NCBI RefSeq assembly: GCF_017312365.1
Contig: NZ_BLJI01000019.1
Span: 25,336-89,335 of the forward strand
Direction: 5' to 3'
Source: Chroococcus sp. FPU101
GTDB taxonomy: Bacteria > Cyanobacteriota > Cyanobacteriia > Cyanobacteriales > Microcystaceae
Length of the DNA: 64,000 nucleotides
A program made the translations under genes and the position numbers. Positions 16,657 through 26,427 of this stretch are shown piece by piece. The notes below the pieces were generated by a model, which worked only from the letters and a program-made list of their open reading frames with translations, searched no databases and had not been told where the DNA came from. Numbering within the stretch: the first letter of the stretch is position 1; every line of letters begins with the position of its first letter.

Positions 16657-18451
16657 CTAAGTAAATTAACTTTTGCTTGAGATTTTCGATCCCTAACTGA
16701 CGAGTTGCTGAAATAAATACCGCATCAGGAAACTTTTCTTTAGCTTCTTCTAGGGTTTCACTTCCGACTTGATCGATTTTATTAAAAGCCATTAAAGCGG
16801 GGCCAGTTGCGATCGGCATATCTGATAAAATTTTCTGTACCGATTCAATTTGACTTAACCACGCGGGATGAGAAAGATCAACCACATGGAGTAAAGCGTC
16901 TGCTTCAGTGACTTCTTCTAAGGTTGCTCGAAACGCATCGACTAGAGACGGTGGTAACTCATGAATAAAACCCACTGTATCCGTAATTAAAATATTATGG
17001 TTTTCACCTGTTAGATGATCATTGATGGCTAAACGGCGTGTTGTAGGGTCTAGAGTCGCAAAAAGTTGATCGGCGGTATAAACTTCTGCATTGGTTAACG
17101 CATTAATTAAAGTTGATTTTCCCGCATTCGTATAACCAACCAACGACACCGAGGGAATATCCTGTTTTTGGCGTTGTTTGCGGAGTCTGGAACGATGAGC
17201 CTGTAGTTGATCGACTTCTTGCTGTAAACGGGTTAAACGACGCTGAATGACTCGTCTTTCTGTTTCTAGCTTCGTTTCACCAGGGCCTCGTGTTCCAATA
17301 CCACCGCCCAAACGCGACATAGTTTGACCCCGACCACTTAGACGCGGCAACATATATTCTAATTGGGCTAATTCTACTTGTAATTTACCTGCCTGAGATT
17401 GAGCGCGTTGTGCAAAGATATCTAAAATGACTTCAGTTCGATCAACAACTCTAACCCCTATTTGAGATTCTAAATTTCTGATCTGTGCTGGAGAAAGATC
17501 GCGGTTAAATACCACTAAATTCGCGCCGAGTGTTTGAACCAACAAGGCTATTTCTTCGACTTTTCCGATACCGACAACAGTTTGCGGATGAGGATGGGGT
17601 CGTTTTTGTTGAGCAACTTCGAGAACATCTCCTCCTGCGGTATCGACAAGACGGGCTAATTCTGCAAGATTATCTTCAAACTGCACTTCTGACTCATTGG
17701 TCATTAAACCAACGATTAACACCCGATCGTGATCTGCGTCAACCTGTCGGGCGGTAAATTCCCGTCGAAACTCTGCTTCTAAACCTTCAACTAAATCTAA
17801 AAAATCTTGTTGACTGAGTGCGTCTAAACTTTGGGGGGGTGAAACGAACCAATAGGGGCTATCAGTTTCGGTTTGGGGCAGTAAATGGGCTAAATAGCTA
17901 TCTGCAACATATCCAGTCGCACCACCACCACGCCGTACCATCCCTTCACCTGTAAGAGTTAGAATGACGAGTGCGTCTAAGCGTTGTAAGACCATTGCGG
18001 TTAAACTGGACTCACTGGGGGGATCTTGTTTTAATTTAGTGGCAATACAACGTATCCCGCAAAGTCGTTCTGCACCATAGCGAGGCAGTTCTAGAGGAGG
18101 TATTTGAGTCTGACGAGGGGTTCCTACGCCAACCCGAATGACTTGCCCTCTGCGGTTGATGTAGGCGCAAACGGGTTGATTGATTTCGGTGCTGATAGCT
18201 GCTAACCGTTGGGCAAACTCAGATGTAGTCAAGCGATCGCCTGGTAAACGCTGATGATACAGTCGTTGTAGCTGCTTGATTTCGCTAGTTTTTAACCCTT
18301 GTTGGTTGCCGTAGATGGTATCGATAGGCCGTATTCCAAATGACAGTTTACTTACTATTGTAGCGGGCAAATTTATTAACTTTGAGGGTAGATCACCGAA
18401 GGGCGTGATCGTACAGCATCCCGACTTTTGTAGAACAATACCGAGCATCAT
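16646..18451 (-). CDS. hflX: GTPase HflX
   Basis: This ribosome-associated GTPase helps split stalled or stressed 70S ribosomes. The HflX domain includes PHPQTVVGIGKVEE and GGGIGTRGPGETKLE, then a coiled coil of the form LQQEVDQLQAHRSRLRKQR. The G domain has GYTNAGKS (G1), DTVGF (G3) and NKID (G4). At 601 residues it is long, with the cyanobacterial N-terminal extension that normally begins near TIYGNQQGLK. Two ATG codons at 18451 and 18448 are possible starts, and the first 40 residues are atypical, so the true start may be internal. The 3' end overlaps the 30-bp repeat. Confidence 0.94.
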   Translation of the reverse strand: MMLGIVLQKSGCCTITPFGDLPSKLINLPATIVSKLSFGIRPIDTIYGNQQGLKTSEIKQLQRLYHQRLPGDRLTTSEFAQRLAAISTEINQPVCAYINRRGQVIRVGVGTPRQTQIPPLELPRYGAERLCGIRCIATKLKQDPPSESSLTAMVLQRLDALVILTLTGEGMVRRGGGATGYVADSYLAHLLPQTETDSPYWFVSPPQSLDALSQQDFLDLVEGLEAEFRREFTARQVDADHDRVLIVGLMTNESEVQFEDNLAELARLVDTAGGDVLEVAQQKRPHPHPQTVVGIGKVEEIALLVQTLGANLVVFNRDLSPAQIRNLESQIGVRVVDRTEVILDIFAQRAQSQAGKLQVELAQLEYMLPRLSGRGQTMSRLGGGIGTRGPGETKLETERRVIQRRLTRLQQEVDQLQAHRSRLRKQRQKQDIPSVSLVGYTNAGKSTLINALTNAEVYTADQLFATLDPTTRRLAINDHLTGENHNILITDTVGFIHELPPSLVDAFRATLEEVTEADALLHVVDLSHPAWLSQIESVQKILSDMPIATGPALMAFNKIDQVGSETLEEAKEKFPDAVFISATRQLGIENLKQKLIYLVHE

Positions 18452-18557
18452 TGTCTGGCGTAATTGAGGTTATTGATAAAATAGTGATGCCATCTAATTT
18501 CACTTTTCTCTTTGTAGGTGAAGTTTCCAAAATTATGAACTCTGGAGTGCTTTATTG

Positions 18558-19196
18558 ATGTCTTCCTACAAATCAATAGACTCAAATCAAAACTTGCACA
18601 TCTCGAACCTTTTGCGGCGTTTTTTAGAGCAGCATCAAGAAGATGAGATCTGCTTGCAGGATTTGTTGCTGAAAATGGGTGATCGTGCATTTGGCCCAAC
18701 TTTACTAATTTGTGCTTTACCAGAAGCCTTACCCCTTCCCGTAGTGGGTCTTTCTGCCTTTGTCGGAATTCCTTTAATGCTGGTTTCGGCTCAATTGATG
18801 CTAGGATTTAGACAACCTTGGTTACCTCGCTGGATTCTAAAGCGTTCGTTCAAGCGTCAGCATTTTGAGAAGCCGATCTACAGAGTATTACGTCATCTGG
18901 AAAAGCTAGAACGCTTTTTCAAACCCCGTTGGCAATTCTTCACTCATCCTGCTTTTGAGCGTTTAATCGGACTGCTGTTGGTAGTTCTTGCCGTCATCAT
19001 TGCCCTACCGATCCCCTTTGGTAATATGTTACCTGCGATTGCAGTTGTGCTAGTTTGTCTTGGCATGATTGAGAAGGATGGTTTAGTACTTGCCATTAGC
19101 AGCGTGATCATCTGTCTAATTCTGATGGTGGCAATTGGTGCGATCGCTACCGTTGCTCCAATCCCTACTATTTTGCAACCCCAAAAAACTCGTTAA
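18558..19196 (+). CDS. ExoD family membrane protein
   Basis: This protein of about 212 residues matches the exopolysaccharide synthesis ExoD family: LQDLLLKMGDRAFGPTLLICALPEALPLP near the N-terminus, FVGIPLMLVSAQLMLG, and a pair of C-terminal hydrophobic segments (residues about 140-160 and 170-200). ExoD is linked to exopolysaccharide production and alkali tolerance in rhizobia, but its molecular function is unclear. ATG 18558 is preferred to the adjoining TTG at 18555. The gene is divergent from hflX with about 100 bp between. Confidence 0.82.
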   Translation: MSSYKSIDSNQNLHISNLLRRFLEQHQEDEICLQDLLLKMGDRAFGPTLLICALPEALPLPVVGLSAFVGIPLMLVSAQLMLGFRQPWLPRWILKRSFKRQHFEKPIYRVLRHLEKLERFFKPRWQFFTHPAFERLIGLLLVVLAVIIALPIPFGNMLPAIAVVLVCLGMIEKDGLVLAISSVIICLILMVAIGAIATVAPIPTILQPQKTR

Positions 19197-19247
19197 TCGA
19201 TTCAATAAAATCGTTATCTATATTTTTAGCTCATCTCATCTTCGAGT

Positions 19248-20111
19248 CTACATCGTGCCTCTAAATAATCCTTGAGGACGAACTAATAAAATAAAAATCA
19301 TTACTAATAAAGCAACTCCTAATTTATAATCCGAACCCAACCAAGGGACACTTAATTCTTGAACAATACCAATCACTAAAGCACCTGCGATCGCACCATA
19401 GGGATTACCAATACCGCCTAAAATTACTGCCGCAAAAATCGGTAAAATTAAAAACCAGCCCATATTTGGACGTACACCACCTGTAATTAAACCAAACATT
19501 GCACCTGCTAATGCTGCTAAAACACCTGTAATAATCCAAGTCCAAAAAACGACCCACTCGACATTAATTCCTGTCACTCTCGCTAAATCCGTATTATCTG
19601 AGACTGCTCGCATTGCTTTACCGATTTTAGTTTTTTGTAAGAGAAAATGGAGCGCAACCATCGCAATAATCGCCAAAATCATCACAATAATGCGATCATA
19701 AGCAATTTTCAGCATTCCGAATTCAACAGCAGGTACAATCGGTAAATCATAGCGTTGATTACTACCACCCCAAATAAATAAAATCCCATTCCGAATAAAT
19801 AAGGCTAAACCAATCGATAAAATAATTAAAGAAGTTGAACTCGCTCGTTTATTTCGCATCGGTTTCCAGAGCAGTTCTTCACAGAGTAACATCGCCGCGA
19901 TCGTTCCTGCTATTCCAACGAGCATCGATAACCATAAATTAACCCCATGAGTATTCGTTAACCACGTTAGATAAGCTCCCAGTGTCATGAAATCACCATG
20001 AGCAAAATTAGATAAACGCAGAATTCCGTAAGTGAGTGTTAGCCCAACCGCCGCTAAAGCAATAATACAACCGATCGCTAAACCATTAAATACCAGTTGC
20101 GGGATATCCAT
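19248..20111 (-). CDS. natD: Branched-chain/neutral amino acid ABC permease (LivH/NatD-like)
   Basis: This 287-residue integral membrane protein of the LivH permease family has the start LVFNGLAIGCIIALAAVGLTLTYGILRLSNFAHGDFMTLGAYL, the cytoplasmic loop KIGKAMRAVSDNTDLARVTGIN, and the C-terminal LGVALLVMIFILLVRPQGLFRG. In cyanobacteria the neutral amino acid system N-I uses NatD as one permease, and nat genes are scattered, so a solitary gene is normal. The partner permease, ATPases and binding protein are not in this window. A urea-type permease is a possible alternative, but the loop motif favours the amino-acid branch. Confidence 0.85.
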   Translation of the reverse strand: MDIPQLVFNGLAIGCIIALAAVGLTLTYGILRLSNFAHGDFMTLGAYLTWLTNTHGVNLWLSMLVGIAGTIAAMLLCEELLWKPMRNKRASSTSLIILSIGLALFIRNGILFIWGGSNQRYDLPIVPAVEFGMLKIAYDRIIVMILAIIAMVALHFLLQKTKIGKAMRAVSDNTDLARVTGINVEWVVFWTWIITGVLAALAGAMFGLITGGVRPNMGWFLILPIFAAVILGGIGNPYGAIAGALVIGIVQELSVPWLGSDYKLGVALLVMIFILLVRPQGLFRGTM

Positions 20112-20223
20112 TTGATATGTACTAAATTGAATTAATTTCTCAGATTACTATAAATCAGGACTGTTCCCGATTCCCTGTTTAAAGATACAATCGGAAATGC
20201 TGATTATGTAGAGATTGTTTTTA

Positions 20224-20727
20224 ATGAGATATTTATTCAGACTCGCTATTATTTTAGTCATTTTATTTTCCCTTGCGCCGTTACCTGTGATGGCGGCAAG
20301 TTCATCATCTGTTACAGGTGCCATCGGTTCCTATGAAAATCAAAACTTGAGTGGTCAAGATTTTTCGGCAAAAAGCCTACAAATGGTACAGTTTACTAAT
20401 GTCGATCTCAGTAACGCAAATCTGAGTAATTCAGATCTACGAGGTGCTGTTTTTAATGGATCAGCCATGATGGGTGTAAACTTACAAGGAGCCGATCTCA
20501 CCAATGGGTTAGCCTATTTGAGTAGTTTTGAGGGAGCGAATCTCAGTGATGCAGTCTTTACTGAAGCCATTATGTTACGCACCATATTCAAAGGTGCAGA
20601 AATTACGGGGGCAGATTTTAGTTATGCTGTCCTTGATGGCGATCAAATAACACAGCTTTGTAAAAATGCGTCGGGTATTAATTCTAAAACAGGTATAGCC
20701 ACACGCGAATCTTTAGGATGTAAATAA
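20224..20727 (+). CDS. Exported pentapeptide-repeat protein
   Basis: From ATG 20224 this is 167 residues with a clear signal peptide ([24 protein letters not shown]), so it is exported to the periplasm or thylakoid lumen. The mature part has pentapeptide repeats of the A(D/N)LXX type from about residue 40 to 140 ([41 protein letters not shown]), forming a right-handed quadrilateral beta helix. Two cysteines near the C-terminus (LCKN and LGCK) could form a disulfide. Plant lumenal homologues exist (TL15/TL17-type proteins). It ends 2 bp before purK and may be cotranscribed with it. Confidence 0.85.
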   Translation: MRYLFRLAIILVILFSLAPLPVMAASSSSVTGAIGSYENQNLSGQDFSAKSLQMVQFTNVDLSNANLSNSDLRGAVFNGSAMMGVNLQGADLTNGLAYLSSFEGANLSDAVFTEAIMLRTIFKGAEITGADFSYAVLDGDQITQLCKNASGINSKTGIATRESLGCK

Positions 20728-20729
20728 AA

Positions 20730-21860
20730 ATGATACAACGGGTTGGAGTCATTGGCGGAGGTCAACTTGCTTGGATGATGGCAGGTGCGGCAAAACAATT
20801 AGATCTTGAACTAATTGTACAAACACCTCATGCTGATGATCCAGCCGTAGGCGTGGCAACTGAAGTCATATTAGCCCCCGTTGGGGATGCTCAAGCAACA
20901 GGTAGACTTGCCCAAAAATGTGATGTGATTACATTTGAAAATGAGTTTGTAGATTTAGAAGCACTCTTTTACCTCAAAAATCAAGGTGTACGATTTGCCC
21001 CGTCTCTAGAGTCTTTAAAACCCCTTTTAGATAAATATCATCAAAGAGAATATCTTGCCTCCATTGGTTTACCCGTTCCCCTTTTTACTGCATTAGTTGA
21101 TCCCACAGAACCATTAGATTTTACTTTTCCTCTGGTTCTCAAAGCTCGTCGTCATGGCTATGATGGTCAAGGAACATTTATCATTAAATCATCCGATGAA
21201 CTGATCAACACTTACAATCAACTTAAATCCGTTCCTTTACTGATCGAAGAATTTATCCCCTATACACAAGAATTAGCGGTTATTGCTGCGCGTAACGATT
21301 CTGGAGAAGTTGTAGTCTATCCTGTTGTCGAAACCCAACAAAAAAATCAAGTTTGTCATCGTGTTATTGTTCCTGCACAAGTTTCTTTGAAAATTCAATC
21401 TCAGGTAGAAGACTTATCCCGTCATCTGTTGAATGAATTACAAGCAGTCGGAGTGTTTGGGATTGAATTATTTTTAACCCCAGATGAGACGATTTTAGTG
21501 AATGAAATTGCGCCACGTACTCATAATTCTGGTCATTATACCCTTGATGCTTGCAAGATCTCACAATTTGAAATGCAGTTACGCTCAGTCGCAGGTTTAC
21601 CTTTAGGCACGGCTAATTTAAACTGTGATGCGGCGGTGATGGTTAATTTGTTAGGTTATGAAGAAGCTCATCATGATTATGCCGAAAAACGAAAGACACT
21701 CGCCTCTATTCCAAATGCTTATGTACATTGGTATGGTAAAACAGAATCACGTCCAGGGCGTAAATTAGGACACGTAACTGTTAAAGCGACAGGAAATCAG
21801 GCTAATTATTCTAAATTATTAAAAATAGCCGATACGATTGAGAATTTGTGGTACTCGTAA
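20730..21860 (+). CDS. purK: N5-carboxyaminoimidazole ribonucleotide synthase PurK
   Basis: This 376-residue cytosolic ATP-grasp enzyme of purine synthesis converts AIR, ATP and bicarbonate to N5-CAIR. The nucleotide-binding start VGVIGGGQLAWMMAGAAKQLD, the ATP-grasp core FPLVLKARRHGYDGQGTF, PLLIEEFIPY, and the catalytic ELFLTPDETILVNEIAPRTHNSGHYT are all present. It begins 2 bp after the pentapeptide-protein stop codon. Length is typical. Its partner PurE is not in the window. Confidence 0.95.
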   Translation: MIQRVGVIGGGQLAWMMAGAAKQLDLELIVQTPHADDPAVGVATEVILAPVGDAQATGRLAQKCDVITFENEFVDLEALFYLKNQGVRFAPSLESLKPLLDKYHQREYLASIGLPVPLFTALVDPTEPLDFTFPLVLKARRHGYDGQGTFIIKSSDELINTYNQLKSVPLLIEEFIPYTQELAVIAARNDSGEVVVYPVVETQQKNQVCHRVIVPAQVSLKIQSQVEDLSRHLLNELQAVGVFGIELFLTPDETILVNEIAPRTHNSGHYTLDACKISQFEMQLRSVAGLPLGTANLNCDAAVMVNLLGYEEAHHDYAEKRKTLASIPNAYVHWYGKTESRPGRKLGHVTVKATGNQANYSKLLKIADTIENLWYS

Positions 21861-22010
21861 AATCAAAACAGAAAAAAGCTTGATTATAAAGATTTAATAA
21901 CTAAATTAATACTGCTCAAACTTCAATTTAGATGTTTGAAATTTTTTTTAATTGTTATTGCTTAACTCGATTATAGTAGGAACATAGATGATATTAAAAA
22001 CGAATAAGAC

Positions 22011-23468
22011 ATGAAATTTCGCACGAATTCTGTAGTACTTTTAATGGTTCTCCTTGTAGCACTTTTTTTAATTTGTTTTAAAAGGTTGCCATTAGTTTTA
22101 GCTCAACAGCAACCCTCCCGTCCCCATATTTTATACATAATGTCGGACGACCAAGGTTGGAAAGATGTCGGGTTTCACGGCTCCGATATCAAAACACCAA
22201 ACCTTGATCGGCTTGCCCAGAGCGGGGCGCGACTTGAACAATATTATGCCCATTCTATGTGTACACCATCAAGAGCCGCACTAATGACTGGCAGATACCC
22301 TTATCGTTATGGTCTACAAACAGCCGTGATTCCCTCGTCGGGTCGGTATGGTCTTGCTACCGATGAGTGGCTGCTTCCCCAAGCCTTGAAAGAAGTAGGC
22401 TACAAGACTGCGATCGTAGGTAAGTGGCACCTTGGTCATGCAGAGCGCAAATACTGGCCCCGACAACGGGGGTTTGATTACCAATACGGCCCGCTCCTTG
22501 GCGAGATTGACTACTTCACTCACATGGCACATGGAAAAATTGATTGGTATCGCAACAACGAGTTAGTTAACGAAGAAGGCTATGTAACTACATTGCTCGG
22601 TCAAGAAGCAGTGAAGCTGATTGAAGAGCATGAGCCAAAAACTCCACTTTTTCTTTATCTGGCATTTACCGCACCCCATGCTCCCTATCAAGCACCGCCA
22701 GAGTATCTCGACCAGTATCAAACTATAAGCGATCCGAACCGTCGCGCTTACGCTGCCATGATTACAGCAATGGATGACCAGATTGGTCAGGTGCTGGCTG
22801 CGCTAGATAAGCGTGGGATGCGTAACAATACCTTCATCTTCTTCCAAAGCGACAATGGCGGGCCTCGCTCTGCCAAGGTGACGGGCGAGGTCGATACTTC
22901 TGGAGGCACGATTCCTGCCGATAACGGCCCCTTCCGCGATGGGAAGGCTTCACTATACGAGGGTGGTAATCGGGTCGTTGCTCTTGCGAACTGGCAGGGA
23001 CACATCCAGCCAGGTTCAGTAATCGACCAGCCGAGCCATATAGTAGATATGTACCCAACTTTTATCGGCCTTGCTGGCGCGTCGTCTGAAAAGAGTAAAC
23101 CGCTCGACGGATTAAACATCTGGCCTGCCCTTAGCGGAGGAAAGACCTCTAAGCGCAATGAAATTGTTTATAATGTCGAGCCTTTTCGTGCTGCTCTCCG
23201 TCAGGGAGATTGGAAACTTGTCTGGCAAGTAACGCTACCACCTCGTGTTGAACTCTTCAACTTAGCGCATGATCCTTCGGAGAAGACCAACCTCGCTGAT
23301 AAAAAACCAGATATTGTATCTAAGCTGAAGCAACAGATCGAAGTGCTGTCTCGTGATGCTGTCTTCCCGCCTCTGTTCTTAAAAGAAGCAATTAGTGCAG
23401 TCAAGAGCGTACTTTTTACGTCTGTTTCCACGCCTGATGAAGCGGAGGCTATTGAAAATCAGCCGTAA
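22011..23468 (+). CDS. Arylsulfatase (type I sulfatase), likely acquired
   Basis: This 485-residue secreted sulfatase has an N-terminal hydrophobic segment (residues about 8-31). Metal ligands lie in IMSDDQG (Asp46, Asp47). The formylglycine motif is CTPSRAALMTGR, with Cys84 to be oxidised and Arg88. GKWHLGH and FQSDNGG supply further active-site residues. The sequence resembles the arylsulfatase B/N-acetylgalactosamine-4-sulfatase group and would cleave sulfate from a polysaccharide. Cys84 needs a formylglycine-generating enzyme, not seen here. Base composition is much richer in G+C than its neighbours: 22861-22920 has 39 of 60 G+C, against 19 of 60 in 25501-25560. That suggests transfer. 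Confidence 0.92.
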   Translation: MKFRTNSVVLLMVLLVALFLICFKRLPLVLAQQQPSRPHILYIMSDDQGWKDVGFHGSDIKTPNLDRLAQSGARLEQYYAHSMCTPSRAALMTGRYPYRYGLQTAVIPSSGRYGLATDEWLLPQALKEVGYKTAIVGKWHLGHAERKYWPRQRGFDYQYGPLLGEIDYFTHMAHGKIDWYRNNELVNEEGYVTTLLGQEAVKLIEEHEPKTPLFLYLAFTAPHAPYQAPPEYLDQYQTISDPNRRAYAAMITAMDDQIGQVLAALDKRGMRNNTFIFFQSDNGGPRSAKVTGEVDTSGGTIPADNGPFRDGKASLYEGGNRVVALANWQGHIQPGSVIDQPSHIVDMYPTFIGLAGASSEKSKPLDGLNIWPALSGGKTSKRNEIVYNVEPFRAALRQGDWKLVWQVTLPPRVELFNLAHDPSEKTNLADKKPDIVSKLKQQIEVLSRDAVFPPLFLKEAISAVKSVLFTSVSTPDEAEAIENQP

Positions 23469-23478
23469 TCGTTAAAGC

Positions 23479-23528
23479 TAAAAGATAGATGAAAAGAGGC
23501 TTTTAACTATCAATTCATTTATCTTTTA
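23479..23528 (+). terminator. Hairpin downstream of the arylsulfatase gene
   Basis: AAAAGATAGATGAA (23480-23493) pairs with TTCATTTATCTTTT (23514-23527) with one G:U, loop 20 bases. The stem itself is T-rich at the 3' side, so termination is plausible but there is no clean U tail. The remaining 300 bp up to glgP show nothing else recognisable. Confidence 0.5.
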
Positions 23529-23854
23529 CCGTTTATAAATTTTTAAATGTAGCTTTATTATTTAGTATTTTTTTCTTTTCAGTTGTCTTCTCAAAGCTTT
23601 GAAAAGTTTAAATGGGTCATTATGTAGTTTATTAGTTGAAATTGATGAGAAGAGAGTTTAATAACTCTTAAAAACTCATGAGTTTGTGCATTCAACTATA
23701 TATGTCAAATTAGATACAGAAAGATTTGCTTAATCAGTTATTAATATTGGGTCAACCATCTTTTAACAAAAGTGAAATTTTAATCTTTTCTTGATGGTTA
23801 ATATAAACTTGTGATCTTAGACTATTGGCAGAATCTAAATTATTTAGAGTAGTT

Positions 23855-26389
23855 ATGAATCCACCGATTACCATCCCCCTTGATCAATGTCCCATCATAG
23901 TAGAAGACGATCGCACAGGGCTAAGTATTGAAACGATTAGACGTGCATTGTTAGATAATCTCTATTATGTTTTGGGTAAAACCCCAGAAACCGCCACCAA
24001 AAACGATCTATACATGGCGTTAGCTTATACTGTACGCGATCGCTTGCTCAAACGCTGGTTAAGTACTCAACTTACCTACCGAAAATCTCCAGTAAAAACC
24101 GTTAGTTATCTTTCCGCAGAGTTCCTTCTAGGGCCGCATTTAGTCAATAATCTAATTAGTTTAAATATTTACGATCCATTCAAAAAAGCGATCGAAGAAT
24201 CAGGATTAAATTTTCAAGAACTGGTAGATCAAGAAGAAGAACCAGGACTCGGAAACGGGGGTTTAGGACGTTTAGCTGCTTGTTATATGGATTCTTTATC
24301 AACTCTCGAAATTCCAGCTATTGGGTATGGAATTCGTTATGAGTTTGGGATTTTTGACCAAGAAATCAAAGACGGATGGCAAGTCGAAATCACCGATAAA
24401 TGGCTACAATATGGCAATCCCTGGGAAATTGCTCGCCCTGAATTTGCTAAACTCGTTAAATTTGGAGGTCATACCGAATCTTATTACGATCAAGATCATG
24501 TTTATCGCGTCCGTTGGGTTCCTGGTTATACGGTGAATGGAATTCCCTATGACACTCCGATTTTAGGCTATAGAGTGAATACTGCGAATACGCTACGTCT
24601 GTGGAAAGCGGAGGCATCTGAATCTTTTAATTTTGAACGCTTCAACGTCGGTGACTACTATGGTGCTGTCCGTGATAAAGTTTCTAGTGAGACGATTACT
24701 AAAGTTCTCTATCCTAATGATGAACAAATTCAAGGTAAAGAGTTACGTCTAGAACAGCAATTTTTCTTTGTTTCTTGTTCTCTACAGGACATGATTCGGA
24801 TTCACTTAAACAAAAATGTGAGTCTAGACAACTTCTACGAAATGTGGTCGGTTCAACTTAATGATACACACCCTGCGATCGGTGTTGCTGAATTAATGCG
24901 CCTCTTGATCGACGAAAATAACTATGATTGGGATAAAGCGTGGAATATTACCAAAAATACCTTTGCTTATACCAACCATACTCTATTACCTGAAGCTCTA
25001 GAAAAATGGCCTCTAAGTATTTTTGGCCGAATGTTACCCCGTCACCTAGAAATTATCTACGCGATTAATGAACGATTCCTAGATGAAGTCCGTATTCATT
25101 ATCCAGGGGATGTTGATAAATTAACCAAATTATCGATTATTGATGAAAGTGGTAATAAATATGTACGGATGGCGCATCTTGCTTGTGTGGGATCGTTTGC
25201 CATTAATGGAGTAGCAGCATTACATACAGAACTACTCAAATCTGATGTGTTACAGGACTTTTACGAACTTTATCCCGAAAAATTCAGCAATAAAACGAAT
25301 GGAGTTACACCGCGTCGCTGGATGGTGTTAAGTAATCCTCGAATGTCCTTTGCTATCTGCGAAAAAATTGGCGACAGTTGGATCAAAAATCTTGATCATC
25401 TCAAACAACTTGAAGGTTATGCAGAAGATGGAGGATTTCGACACTATTGGCAACAAATTAAAAAAGAAGTTAAGCAGGATTTAACATCGTATATTCACTC
25501 AAAATTAGACATCATTGTTAACCCTGATAGTCTTTTTGATGTTCAAGTCAAACGCATTCATGAATACAAACGGCAACACTTGAATGTTTTGAATATTGTT
25601 ACTCTCTATCATCGGATCAAAAATAATCCGAATTTAGATCTAACTCCGCGTACTTTTATTTTTGGAGGCAAAGCGGCACCAGGTTACTTTATGGCGAAGT
25701 TAATTATTAAATTAATTAATTCGGTTGCTGATGTCGTCAATCATGATCCAGCAGTCGGCGATCGCATCAAAGTAATTTTTCTCCCTGACTATAATGTAAC
25801 CTTTGGTCAACGGGTTTACCCTGCTGCCGATATTTCCGAACAAATTTCCACCGCAGGGAAAGAAGCGTCTGGAACAGGAAATATGAAATTTTCTCTTAAT
25901 GGCGCATTAACAATTGGTACTCTTGATGGTGCTAACGTCGAAATTCGTGAAGCGGTAGGGGCTGAAAATTTCTTCCTGTTTGGCTTGACAACTGAAGAAG
26001 TTTATGCGGCTAAAGCACAGGGTTATGTACCCAGAGATTATTACAATAGCGATGAAGAGTTAAAAGCAGTGCTTGATCTAATTAGTACAGGCTTTTTCTC
26101 ACACGGTGATGCTGAATTATTCCGTCCGATCGTTGATAATTTGCTCTACGGCGATCCCTATATGCTATTGGCTGACTATCGTTCTTATATCGATACTCAG
26201 GATGCTGTTGGATGCGCTTATCGAGATCAAGATCATTGGGGACGGATGTCTATTCTCAATGTTGCGCGGATGGGTAAGTTTTCTAGCGATCGTTCTATCC
26301 AAGATTATTGTAATGATATTTGGAAAGCAAAACCCCTTCCTATTGAAGTTCCTGAATATTTTCAATCTCAAGCGATGTTAAAAGTTTAA
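23855..26389 (+). CDS. glgP: Glycogen phosphorylase
   Basis: This enzyme of about 844 residues releases glucose-1-phosphate from glycogen using pyridoxal phosphate. Motifs include EEEPGLGNGGLGRLAACYMDS, the active-site region VQLNDTHPAI, VQVKRIHEYKRQHLN, and the cofactor lysine in GTGNMKFSLNGA. ATG 23855 (MNPPITIPLDQ) is a better start than the TTG at 23825, which would add ten residues. Length is normal. It stands alone with convergent allA-like downstream. With gap1 and phosphoketolase elsewhere in the window, it serves breakdown of stored carbon in the dark. Confidence 0.96.
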   Translation: MNPPITIPLDQCPIIVEDDRTGLSIETIRRALLDNLYYVLGKTPETATKNDLYMALAYTVRDRLLKRWLSTQLTYRKSPVKTVSYLSAEFLLGPHLVNNLISLNIYDPFKKAIEESGLNFQELVDQEEEPGLGNGGLGRLAACYMDSLSTLEIPAIGYGIRYEFGIFDQEIKDGWQVEITDKWLQYGNPWEIARPEFAKLVKFGGHTESYYDQDHVYRVRWVPGYTVNGIPYDTPILGYRVNTANTLRLWKAEASESFNFERFNVGDYYGAVRDKVSSETITKVLYPNDEQIQGKELRLEQQFFFVSCSLQDMIRIHLNKNVSLDNFYEMWSVQLNDTHPAIGVAELMRLLIDENNYDWDKAWNITKNTFAYTNHTLLPEALEKWPLSIFGRMLPRHLEIIYAINERFLDEVRIHYPGDVDKLTKLSIIDESGNKYVRMAHLACVGSFAINGVAALHTELLKSDVLQDFYELYPEKFSNKTNGVTPRRWMVLSNPRMSFAICEKIGDSWIKNLDHLKQLEGYAEDGGFRHYWQQIKKEVKQDLTSYIHSKLDIIVNPDSLFDVQVKRIHEYKRQHLNVLNIVTLYHRIKNNPNLDLTPRTFIFGGKAAPGYFMAKLIIKLINSVADVVNHDPAVGDRIKVIFLPDYNVTFGQRVYPAADISEQISTAGKEASGTGNMKFSLNGALTIGTLDGANVEIREAVGAENFFLFGLTTEEVYAAKAQGYVPRDYYNSDEELKAVLDLISTGFFSHGDAELFRPIVDNLLYGDPYMLLADYRSYIDTQDAVGCAYRDQDHWGRMSILNVARMGKFSSDRSIQDYCNDIWKAKPLPIEVPEYFQSQAMLKV

Positions 26390-26400
26390 TTTAATGTGTT

Positions 26401-26427
26401 GTAGGGGTTTGATATCCAAACCCTTAC
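26401..26427. repeat. Dispersed palindrome, copy 2
   Basis: GTAGGGGTTTG, ATATC, CAAACCCTTAC: imperfect inverted repeat with arms 26405-26411 and 26417-26423, related to the copies at 5650, 54300, 54331 and 59101. Its outer right arm contains the TAA stop codon (26424-26426) of the minus-strand gene. Confidence 0.65.

Noticed and set aside
22314..23158. Several antisense open frames within the arylsulfatase gene
   Set aside because: They arise from the higher G+C content of the gene and show no family resemblance.
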